A stretch of DNA of 5,112 bases, taken from an uncultured Spartobacteria bacterium. Lineage in GTDB: Bacteria; Verrucomicrobiota; Verrucomicrobiia; Chthoniobacterales; Terrimicrobiaceae. The translations under genes were made by a program, and so were the position numbers. The stretch lies in NCBI GenBank assembly GCA_903915315.1, contig CAIWSO010000579.1, forward strand, positions 1 to 5,112, read 5' to 3'. The notes beneath the pieces were generated by a model. That model made no database searches, was not told where the DNA came from, and saw only the letters and a program-made list of their open reading frames with translations. Shown here piece by piece: positions 1 to 5,112 of the stretch (positions are counted from its first letter, which is position 1; each line of letters starts with the position of its first letter).

Positions 1-197
1 ACACGAAGTCCCCGATCCGATCCTTCGGCGACTTCTATACGGCGCTGGCGGTCGAGCATCTCCCCTCCTGGCTTGCCTTCGTGGTGTATTTCGGAACGAT
101 CCTCGTGGTATTCGGCCTCATCATTTTTGTGGTGCGGACCTCGACCGAGGAGGTTAGCGAATTCGGAAACACCAACAACTCTCTGTGGAAAATCTAG
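1..197 (+). CDS. C-terminal end of an unidentified integral membrane protein (5' truncated)
   Basis: The reading frame beginning at base 3 stays open from the window edge to a TAG at 195-197, giving 64 residues of a longer protein. The visible part has a short polar stretch (SFGDFYTALAVEHLPSW), then one long hydrophobic segment at about residues 24-47 (WLAFVVYFGTILVVFGLIIF), then a polar tail of about 17 residues ending SLWKI. This looks like the last membrane helix of a transporter or other polytopic protein, but no family-specific motif is visible and I do not assign a function. The frame carries a coherent helix and ends just inside mazG with a 13-nt overlap, which suggests the two genes are co-transcribed. 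The other + strand frame open here (frame 1, through about 300) gives low-complexity Ser/Arg/Pro-rich sequence and is not favoured. Confidence 0.7.
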   Translation, partial: TKSPIRSFGDFYTALAVEHLPSWLAFVVYFGTILVVFGLIIFVVRTSTEEVSEFGNTNNSLWKI

Positions 198-958
198 ACA
201 CCATCTCACAATTGAAGGAAATCGTGGCCCGCCTCCGCGCTCCCGATGGCTGTCCTTGGGATCGCGAGCAGACCCATGCGAGTCTTCGTGCCGGATTAAT
301 TGAAGAATGCTACGAAGTTGTCGATGCCATCGACCGCGCGAATGACGAAGACATGCGGGAAGAACTCGGCGACCTACTTCTGAACATTGTCATGCATGCA
401 CAGATGGCGGGGGAACGCGGTTCCTTTTCACTCGAGGACATCGCCGCCACTGTGGGAGAGAAGATGGTGCGCCGTCACCCCCACGTTTTCGGCAATAAAT
501 CCGCCAACGATAGCGAAGCAGTCCTTCGCCAGTGGGACGCCATCAAGCGGCAGGAAAAAGGCGGCAACTCGGGCATCCTCGATGGGCTGACCGCCGGCCT
601 ACCTGCTCTCCTTCGCGCTCAAAATGCCCAGAAAAAAGTCGGCCGAGTGGGCTTTGACTGGCCGGATGCGGAACCCGTCTTTGCCAAGATGGCTGAGGAA
701 ACTGCTGAAATACGCGAAGCGATTCAGGCCTCGGACTCCGCCGCGACCGAGGCCGAGGTCGGCGACTTGCTTTTCACCGCCGTCAATCTCGCCCGCAAGC
801 TCGGCGTCGATGCCGAGACGGCCCTCAACGGATCCACGAACCGCTTCATTTGCCGCTTCCAGGCCCTCGAGCGGGAACTCCAATCCAGCGGACGCGAAGT
901 CGCGGGTACCCCGCTTGAGGAACTCGACCGTATTTGGGATAAAGTGAAAAAAGGGTAA
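185..958 (+). CDS. mazG: MazG nucleoside triphosphate pyrophosphohydrolase
   Basis: This 257-residue protein is close to the usual length of two-domain MazG (E. coli MazG is about 263). MazG hydrolyses (d)NTPs to NMP and pyrophosphate in the cytoplasm; in known members it clears aberrant nucleotides and can affect (p)ppGpp-linked stress responses. The N-terminal signature GCPWDREQTH (22-31) is present. Both tandem all-alpha domains keep the Mg-binding set: E40, E41, E44 with E60 and D63 in the first, and E171, E172, E175 with E191 and D194 in the second. The RRHPHVFG block (96-103) and the VGFDW block (155-159) are also family-typical. The GTG at 185 is chosen because the frame is closed by a TAG at 155-157, no ATG lies between, and the N-terminus then aligns in length with the family. 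No good Shine-Dalgarno sequence lies at normal distance; AGGAGG at 148-153 is about 31 nt away. Translation is probably coupled to the overlapping upstream gene. Confidence 0.95.
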   Translation: MENLDTISQLKEIVARLRAPDGCPWDREQTHASLRAGLIEECYEVVDAIDRANDEDMREELGDLLLNIVMHAQMAGERGSFSLEDIAATVGEKMVRRHPHVFGNKSANDSEAVLRQWDAIKRQEKGGNSGILDGLTAGLPALLRAQNAQKKVGRVGFDWPDAEPVFAKMAEETAEIREAIQASDSAATEAEVGDLLFTAVNLARKLGVDAETALNGSTNRFICRFQALERELQSSGREVAGTPLEELDRIWDKVKKG

Positions 959-1016
959 ACCTGCCCGCTCTCCATCCAGGTCGCCGGATCCGCGGCTAAA
1001 TACCGCCTTCCCTTTC

Positions 1017-1198
1017 GTCGGGAGGTGAGAACCCTATTTGATTTTGTGTCACTCGACACGACCAGTGCTTCCATGCCCATCCCTCATCGCCGCGAGAGAT
1101 CAATTTCTTCCGGGGAAGAGCAGGGTTTCCGGCAGCACACCTGTTGCCGGAGGCCCTGCGTGGGGGATTCGCCCCATTGTTGGTGCTCACCACCTGAC
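1017..1198 (+). other. Candidate structured RNA or regulatory leader between mazG and the kinase operon
   Basis: The 254-nt gap after mazG contains a long-range stem. Bases 1017-1029 (GTCGGGAGGTGAG) pair with 1186-1198 (CTCACCACCTGAC) through 12 pairs, including one G-U, interrupted only by an A-A mismatch (1023/1192). The stem encloses about 156 nt that hold further hairpins: 1044-1050 with 1055-1061 (7 bp, loop ACTC), 1106-1110 with 1115-1119 (5 bp), the 18-bp hairpin at 1120-1159 listed separately, and TGGGG 1161-1165 with CCCCA 1172-1176. The total of about 182 nt is like a small non-coding RNA such as 6S, but the strong hairpin is off-centre and I cannot match the 6S central-bubble plan. 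The 3' arm ends 14 nt before the kinase start codon, so a cis-acting leader is equally possible. Strand is assumed from the flanking genes. No convincing promoter is visible. The family is unknown. Confidence 0.35.
1120..1159 (+). repeat. Long inverted repeat: 18-bp hairpin with CACC tetraloop
   Basis: Bases 1120-1137 (GCAGGGTTTCCGGCAGCA) pair with 1142-1159 (TGTTGCCGGAGGCCCTGC) with no bulge or mismatch if three G-U pairs are allowed, around the 4-nt loop CACC at 1138-1141. The G-U pairs only form in a transcript of the + strand; read from the other strand they would be A-C mismatches, so the structure favours a + strand RNA. The hairpin lies about 160 nt after the mazG stop and is followed by GTGGGGG rather than a T tract, so it is not a standard Rho-independent terminator. 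It may stabilise an RNA 3' end, form the core of a small RNA, or attenuate read-through into the kinase operon. Confidence 0.55.
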
Positions 1199-1212
1199 CT
1201 AATTATGCGCCG

Positions 1213-2409
1213 ATGCTTTCAAACAAAAAACGACCGCTTCACCATAGATCCCAACTGATACCGCGGGACGTCGATCTCTCTGCCGATCCCATTGCAGATT
1301 CGGGCTACCGTAGACTCTTTGAAACGGCCCGCGATGGCCTCCTCGTCATCGACATGACGACGGAGAAAATCGTAGATGCGAATCCCTGTCTTTGCCTTTG
1401 GCTGGCTCTGTCCCGAGCTCACTTGATCGGCAAGAAACCCGACACGATTCCGTCATTCAAATGGTTTTGGAAGGATGTACTGGAATCTGATGGGCTCCAT
1501 GAAGGGGGCATTCACAGATGGGACCACCTGACACTCAAATCACGAAAAGGAATACGAACTTCGGCCGAAGTGGCATGCAACACGTTCACTTCCGAAGGCC
1601 GAAAATTGCTGCAATGCCATTTCCGCGACATCACCCATCGCAAGCAGGAGGAAGAAAGCGTGCGCCGGCTCACGGAGACACTCGAGCAACGCGTAGCGGC
1701 TAGAACGTCGGAACTTGAGGTCGCGAACCGGGAGTTGGAGGCCTTCACCTATTCTGTCTCCCACGACCTCCGGGCGCCACTGCGACACATCATGGGATTT
1801 ATCGAAATCTTGGAAAAGGAAGCCGGCTGCAAAATCTCCGAGATCCACCGCCACCACCTCACAACGATCGCTGGAGCCGCGCGACGCATGGGCGAACTCA
1901 TCGACGATCTCCTGACATTTTCACGTATCGGACGCTCGGAAATGCAAAAAACCAGCATCAACCTGCGGGATCTTCTCATGGAAGCCCTGAACGACATCAA
2001 AGAGGAAACCAAGGATCGCCTCATTAGCTGGAAAATCGGCCCCCTCCCTGAAGTCAAGGTGGACCGCTCCCTCATGCGGCAAGCTTTGGTCAACCTCCTC
2101 TCGAACGCGATCAAATTCACCTCGACCCGCACTCACGCGCACATCGAGGTCGGTTGCGAATCGGACCACCCCAACGAACATGTGATCTTCATTAGCGATG
2201 ATGGTGTGGGATTCGACCCTCGCTACACCAAGAAGCTATTTGGGGTCTTTGAGCGATTGCACAACGACAAGCAATTTGAGGGTACAGGCATCGGCTTGGC
2301 GAATGTTCAACGCATCATCAAGCGCCATGGTGGCCGCATCTGGGCCATGGGCAATGTGGATGCGGGAGCCACATTCCACTTCAGCATCCCCAAGCCGGAG
2401 GAACGATGA
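1213..2409 (+). CDS. Soluble PAS-domain sensor histidine kinase (bacteriophytochrome-type kinase core)
   Basis: This 398-residue protein has no signal peptide or membrane segment, so it should sense in the cytoplasm. A PAS domain spans about 31-142 (from YRRLFETARDGLLVID to CHFRDITHRK), followed by a coiled-coil signalling helix at about 143-178. The dimerisation and phosphotransfer helix carries H184 in YSVSHDLRAPLRHI. The ATPase domain has the N box (N294, N298), the G1 box (D329, G331, G333), the F box around F343-F347, the G2 box (G357, G359, G361) and a GATF segment (385-388). The core with its KLFGVFERLH and GTGIGLANVQRIIKRHGG blocks resembles kinases paired with Rcp1-type regulators, which fits the next gene. 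The ATG at 1213 is taken because it just precedes the PAS domain. No Shine-Dalgarno sequence is visible there, so the start is less certain than the gene. The PAS ligand is unknown; C59 and C61 are unusual, but no LOV GRNCRFLQ-like motif is present. Confidence 0.93.
   Translation: MLSNKKRPLHHRSQLIPRDVDLSADPIADSGYRRLFETARDGLLVIDMTTEKIVDANPCLCLWLALSRAHLIGKKPDTIPSFKWFWKDVLESDGLHEGGIHRWDHLTLKSRKGIRTSAEVACNTFTSEGRKLLQCHFRDITHRKQEEESVRRLTETLEQRVAARTSELEVANRELEAFTYSVSHDLRAPLRHIMGFIEILEKEAGCKISEIHRHHLTTIAGAARRMGELIDDLLTFSRIGRSEMQKTSINLRDLLMEALNDIKEETKDRLISWKIGPLPEVKVDRSLMRQALVNLLSNAIKFTSTRTHAHIEVGCESDHPNEHVIFISDDGVGFDPRYTKKLFGVFERLHNDKQFEGTGIGLANVQRIIKRHGGRIWAMGNVDAGATFHFSIPKPEER
2397..2402 (+). promoter_or_regulatory. 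Ribosome binding site for the response regulator
   Basis: GGAGGA lies inside the last codons of the kinase gene and ends 3 nt before the ATG at 2406 (4 nt from the GGAGG core). The spacing is short but usable. Together with the ATGA stop/start overlap it fixes the regulator start and points to translational coupling with the kinase. Confidence 0.6.
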
Positions 2410-2882
2410 AATCCGAAAATCCTCATATTTTATTAGCCGAGGATGACTCCGCCGACGCCGAGTTGACCCTCTCCGCGATCCAAGGTGCCAACTTAAAAAA
2501 CAAAGTTGTTCGCGTGAGCGATGGGGAGGAAACATTGGACTACCTTCTCCGCAGAAAAACGTGGCGAAGCCGGCCCAGCGGGGATCCGGCTGTGGTTCTT
2601 CTTGATCTCAAAATGCCCAAGATTGGCGGCATCGAGGTACTCCAAGCCATTCGCTCCAATCGGAAACTTCAATCCATCCCCGTGGTTGTTTTCACCTCCT
2701 CGGGCGAGCGACGCGACATCGCCGTCTGCTACCAAAATGGAGCCAATGCCTACGTGATCAAGCCCGTGGGTTTTCCGGACTTCCAAACAACGGTGCAGAG
2801 CATTGGCCGCTTCTGGTCGGAAATCAACGTCCCCCCTCCACTGATATCGCGCCGCTTAGAGCGACGCTCCTGGCAAAGCTGA
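2406..2882 (+). CDS. Single-domain response regulator, Rcp1-like receiver
   Basis: The 158-residue protein is essentially one receiver (REC) domain. It shows the acidic pocket E12, D13, D14, the phospho-acceptor D67 in VVLLDLKMPKIGG, the switch residue T97 in VVVFTSSG and the conserved K119-P120. The insertion after the second strand (DGEETLDYLLRR) and the NGANAYVIKPVGF block are typical of the Rcp1 family, whose founding member is the partner of the cyanobacterial phytochrome kinase Cph1. After about residue 140 only a short, basic, Arg-rich tail (RRLERRSWQS) remains, with no DNA-binding or enzymatic output domain. Output must therefore go through phosphotransfer or protein contact. Its ATG overlaps the kinase stop by 4 nt and its TGA overlaps the hybrid kinase start by 1 nt, so the most likely phosphodonor is the kinase at 1213-2409. 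The ligand and final output are not visible. Confidence 0.92.
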   Translation: MKSENPHILLAEDDSADAELTLSAIQGANLKNKVVRVSDGEETLDYLLRRKTWRSRPSGDPAVVLLDLKMPKIGGIEVLQAIRSNRKLQSIPVVVFTSSGERRDIAVCYQNGANAYVIKPVGFPDFQTTVQSIGRFWSEINVPPPLISRRLERRSWQS

Positions 2883-4447
2883 TGCAAACCCCACTCCACA
2901 TCCTGCATTTGGAGGATGACCCCCTCGACGCCGAGTTGATTCGCCGCAAACTGGAAGCCGATGGACTCCTCTGCGAGATCGAGCGTGTGGACACCGAGTC
3001 CGACTTTTCCCTCGCGCTCGAGCGAAACGACACCGACCTCGTTCTTGCTGATTTCTCGATGCCCGGCTACGATGGGATGGAGGCTCTGAACCTTGTTCAA
3101 TCCATGCGACCAGGCCTTCCCTTCATCCTTTTTTCAGGGGTCATGGGCGAAGAGGCGGCCGTGATGGCGCTTAAAAAAGGCGCGACAGATTACGTTCTCA
3201 AAGACCGGCCATCCCGACTCGCTCCGGCCATTCGCAGGGCCCTAGAGGAAGTGCAACTCCTCAAGGAAAGGCAATCCCTCAGCAACCAGCTTACGCATGC
3301 CCAAAAACTCGAGATTTTTGGCGAACTCGTCGGCGGAATCGCCCACGACTTCAATAATATCCTCACCATCATCATGGCTAATAGCGGCATGCTGATGAAC
3401 GAACTCAAAAAAACAGACCGCCTTTATCGCTATGCTTCGCATATCGAATACGCGAGCGAACACGCTGCCGCCCTGACTCGGCAACTTCTGATTTTCAGCC
3501 GTGGAGATGTCCGCGAAGCAACCCTCATTCCCCTCAATGATCTGGTGCAAAAAACTGGTCTCATGCTCCACAGACTCATTCCCGAGCCGATCCAAATCCG
3601 CATCACAACGTGCAAAAAAAACCTTCAAATCAAGGCCGACCAAAATGACATCGCCCAGATCCTCATCAATCTCGTCCTGAACGCTCGAGATGCCATCCAA
3701 GTCGAGGGCTGGATCACCATTTCCACTGGCTTTCTGAGCCACGAGGAATCTTCTAAACTGAATTTTGAGCACGCCGGCGGACTCTGCTATCTGCGCGTTT
3801 CGGATACTGGTTCTGGAATGAACACCGCTGTGCAGGCTAGGCTTTTTGAACCCTTCTTCACGACGAAACCCGAAGGACACGGAACAGGCTTAGGATTGTC
3901 GACTTGTCAGCGCCTCGTGGCTTCCGCTGGCGGAAAGATCACGATCGAAAGCGAGGTCGGGCAAGGATCCACTTTCACCATTTATCTACCCCGCATTCTT
4001 GATGAGATTCCCGGTGGGGCCCACTTGGAATCCGAGACACCCCCGGCGAACGGGCATGGAACAATCCTCCTCGTCGAAGACAACCACATGCTCCGCGACA
4101 TCGTGGCCAAGCGACTTTCCGACCTGGGCTATCGCGTGATTCAGGCTGCCAACGGACTCCAAGGCCTCGACGCCCTAGCCGATGATAAAGGCGCCGCCCC
4201 CGATCTGGTGATCACGGACATGATACTCCCTCTCCTCAGCGGCCATGAAATGGCCCGTCTTCTTCGCCTCAAAAACCCCCATATCAAAGTGCTTTTCACT
4301 TCAGGATATTCGGAGAAGACGATCCTCCCCCATGACCTTTCCGGCAACGGCATTGAGATCATCAGAAAGCCATTCACGATCAATCGCCTTGCCAACAAAA
4401 TCACCGAGATCCTGCCTCCCACCGTAGCGCCCATCAGCCACCACTAA
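2882..4447 (+). CDS. Hybrid histidine kinase with N- and C-terminal receiver domains (REC-HisKA-HATPase-REC)
   Basis: The 521-residue cytoplasmic protein has four modules. REC1 (about 5-122) has E11, D12, D13, phospho-acceptor D57, S85 and K107 in the DYVLKD block. A helical linker (about 122-145) leads to the kinase core with H155 in GGIAHDFNNIL, the N box (N263, N267), the G1 box (D308, G310, G312), the F box LFEPFFTTK (321-329) and the G2 box (G334, G336, G338), ending near 369. After a Gly/Pro-rich linker, REC2 (about 393-512) has E399, D400, phospho-acceptor D446, T473 and K496-P497. All key residues are present, so every module could be active. No PAS, GAF or membrane segment is present; REC1 is probably the input, receiving phosphate from or sensing the upstream kinase. 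The ATG lies in a TGATG overlap with the regulator and has no clear Shine-Dalgarno, implying translational coupling. REC1 resembles the upstream regulator near its start (shared DAEL after the acidic pocket), suggesting related receivers. Confidence 0.93.
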   Translation: MQTPLHILHLEDDPLDAELIRRKLEADGLLCEIERVDTESDFSLALERNDTDLVLADFSMPGYDGMEALNLVQSMRPGLPFILFSGVMGEEAAVMALKKGATDYVLKDRPSRLAPAIRRALEEVQLLKERQSLSNQLTHAQKLEIFGELVGGIAHDFNNILTIIMANSGMLMNELKKTDRLYRYASHIEYASEHAAALTRQLLIFSRGDVREATLIPLNDLVQKTGLMLHRLIPEPIQIRITTCKKNLQIKADQNDIAQILINLVLNARDAIQVEGWITISTGFLSHEESSKLNFEHAGGLCYLRVSDTGSGMNTAVQARLFEPFFTTKPEGHGTGLGLSTCQRLVASAGGKITIESEVGQGSTFTIYLPRILDEIPGGAHLESETPPANGHGTILLVEDNHMLRDIVAKRLSDLGYRVIQAANGLQGLDALADDKGAAPDLVITDMILPLLSGHEMARLLRLKNPHIKVLFTSGYSEKTILPHDLSGNGIEIIRKPFTINRLANKITEILPPTVAPISHH

Positions 4448-4484
4448 AAATTCGCAACGCCCATTCCGCTTTTTTTCCATTCTA

Positions 4485-4514
4485 TTGCAATTTCGCGATG
4501 GGGCACCCTAGGAT
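4485..4514 (+). promoter_or_regulatory. Possible sigma70-type promoter for the OsmC-family gene
   Basis: In the 73-nt gap after the hybrid kinase, TTGCAA (4485-4490) and TAGGAT (4509-4514) are separated by 18 nt. Each matches the consensus at 4 of 6 positions. Transcription would begin about at the ATG (4521), giving an almost leaderless message, and the -10 would overlap the Shine-Dalgarno candidate, so the two readings compete. The run of seven T (4470-4476) just upstream has no stem before it and is not called as a terminator. Confidence 0.2.
4510..4513 (+). promoter_or_regulatory. Ribosome binding site for the OsmC-family gene
   Basis: AGGA ends 7 nt before the ATG at 4521, an ordinary spacing. 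It supports that start over any internal one. Confidence 0.5.
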
Positions 4515-4520
4515 GCGGGC

Positions 4521-4931
4521 ATGGTTGAAATCTCTATAAAATATCTAGGCGATCTGCGCTGTGAGGCGACTCACGGTCCATCTGGAACGACTTTGCTCAC
4601 GGATGCACCGGTCGACAACGAGGGACGCGGAGAAGCCTTTTCTCCCACCGATCTTACGGCCACATCGCTGGGAACTTGCATGCTCACGATCATGGGCATC
4701 GTTGCCCGTCGGCATAGTGTGGATCTCGGCGAAACGATAGTCAAAGCGGTCAAACACATGTCCACCGAACCGCCTCGCCGCATTGCGAAGCTGGAAATTG
4801 TTTTCACCATTCCGCTGCCGTCGGATCACCCGCAACGGAAACTCCTCGAAGCGGCCGCGAAAGGTTGCCCGGTGCACCTGAGCCTGCATCCAGATGTGGT
4901 GCAGGATATCCGTTTCGACTGGGTCGGTTAG
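4521..4931 (+). CDS. OsmC-family peroxiredoxin-like protein
   Basis: The 136-residue protein has the usual length and layout of small OsmC-family proteins. Members reduce organic or other hydroperoxides in the cytoplasm using two cysteines and a dithiol partner. Both cysteines are visible: C53 in TATSLGTCMLTIMG on the central helix and C116 in GCPVHLSLHPDV near the C-terminus. The GEAFSPTDL block (37-45) and PPRRIAKLEIVF (84-95) also fit the OsmC/YhfA-like branch. It is not clearly the Ohr subfamily, so substrate preference is not assigned. It starts 73 nt after the signalling operon and probably has its own expression. Its TAG stop overlaps the TAA of the convergent gene on the other strand by 4 nt. 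No signal peptide is present, and length and start look intact. Confidence 0.92.
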   Translation: MVEISIKYLGDLRCEATHGPSGTTLLTDAPVDNEGRGEAFSPTDLTATSLGTCMLTIMGIVARRHSVDLGETIVKAVKHMSTEPPRRIAKLEIVFTIPLPSDHPQRKLLEAAAKGCPVHLSLHPDVVQDIRFDWVG

Positions 4932-5112
4932 TTTATCTCCGGTTGGGAGGCCTCCCCGATGCGGCGGGTGATTTCCAGCGCAATATCGAGGGCGTCAGCA
5001 GCCGCCAACCCTGTGACCTTGGGCTTCAATCCCTCGCTAGCGCATTGGAGAAACGACTCGAGCTCGATGAGAAGCGGCTCTCCTTTGTTCACCTCGACAG
5101 GCTCGCGGACGA
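4928..5112 (-). CDS. C-terminal end of a probable Gfo/Idh/MocA-family oxidoreductase (5' truncated by window edge)
   Basis: Read on the - strand from base 5110, the frame is open for 60 residues and stops at TAA (4930-4928). The sequence includes EPVEVNKGEPLLIELESFLQ, then CASEGLKPKVTGLAAADALDI and a helix ending in ITRRIGEASQ. The pattern of a Glu-Leu-x-Ser-Phe helix, a short loop with Pro-x-Val-x-Gly, then Ala-x-Asp-Ala-Leu-x-Ile-Ala-Leu and a final helix is typical of the C-terminus of NAD(P)-dependent sugar-type dehydrogenases of this family. In them the helix packs under the C-terminal sheet, and the Rossmann domain is at the N-terminus (outside the window). The substrate cannot be told from this fragment. 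It converges on the OsmC gene with a 4-nt stop overlap. Confidence 0.72.
   Translation of the reverse strand, partial: VREPVEVNKGEPLLIELESFLQCASEGLKPKVTGLAAADALDIALEITRRIGEASQPEIN

Noticed and set aside
599..1080. Long - strand frames opposite the 3' half of mazG.
   Set aside because: mazG is certain on the + strand. The - strand products are rich in Arg/Ser with no family motif, as expected for shadow frames.
1177..1205. Promoter for the kinase operon (TTGTTG 1177-1182, TAATTA 1200-1205, 17-nt spacer) that would give a leaderless message from the ATG at 1213.
   Set aside because: Only 3 of 6 and 2 of 6 bases match the consensus; too weak to annotate, although it would explain the missing Shine-Dalgarno.
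1024..1220. Resemblance to a TPP riboswitch: GGTGAGA near 1024 and CACCTGAC followed by TAATTATGCG near 1191-1210 recall the thi-box.
   Set aside because: The P5 stem and the closing AGGG segment are missing, the P2 pairing is absent, and the distance between the two parts is too long. The kinase operon is also not a thiamin gene.
1025..1258. 77-codon + strand frame starting GTG at 1025, with a Cys-rich stretch (HTCCRRPC).
   Set aside because: The start lies inside the Shine-Dalgarno-like sequence, the frame runs 46 nt into the kinase gene, and the Cys cluster is produced by the inverted repeat rather than by a recognisable domain.
3242..3880. 212-codon - strand frame opposite the hybrid kinase.
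   Set aside because: It lies wholly within the strongly supported kinase core coding region and its product has no recognisable domain.
4441..4480. Rho-independent terminator after the hybrid kinase, suggested by seven T at 4470-4476.
   Set aside because: No stem of useful length precedes the T run on either side.

Overview
The window is about 57% GC by eye, densely coded, and almost entirely on the + strand. The gene content does not fix the taxon. The cassette of a PAS kinase, an Rcp1-like receiver and a REC-kinase-REC hybrid, together with a Gfo/Idh/MocA oxidoreductase and an OsmC protein, would suit an environmental Gram-negative, perhaps from the Verrucomicrobiota/Planctomycetota side. 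That placement is a weak inference.

Layout: (1) 1-197 is the C-terminal end of an unidentified membrane protein. (2) 185-958 is mazG, a house-cleaning NTP pyrophosphohydrolase, whose GTG start overlaps the membrane gene by 13 nt. (3) 959-1212 is a 254-nt non-coding gap with strong potential RNA structure: a 12-pair closing stem (1017-1029 with 1186-1198) enclosing an uninterrupted 18-bp hairpin (1120-1159). (4) 1213-4447 is a tightly coupled three-gene signalling operon: a soluble PAS histidine kinase, a single-domain Rcp1-type response regulator and a hybrid REC-kinase-REC protein. Their junctions overlap by 4 nt (ATGA) and 1 nt (TGATG). (5) 4521-4931 is a stand-alone OsmC-family protein with both redox cysteines. 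(6) 4928-5112 on the - strand is the C-terminal end of a probable Gfo/Idh/MocA oxidoreductase, whose stop codon overlaps the OsmC stop tail to tail.

How the genes may work together: the three signalling proteins contain two kinase cores and three receiver domains, all with intact key residues, and no DNA-binding, cyclase or other effector domain. They therefore look like a cytoplasmic multi-step phosphorelay whose output lies elsewhere, in a protein partner or an unlinked regulator. The most unexplained part of the window is the structured gap just before this operon. It could be a small RNA, a regulatory leader of the kinase operon, or an unusual terminator of mazG. It matches no RNA family I can name with confidence. 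I see no mobile element, CRISPR array, tRNA or rRNA.
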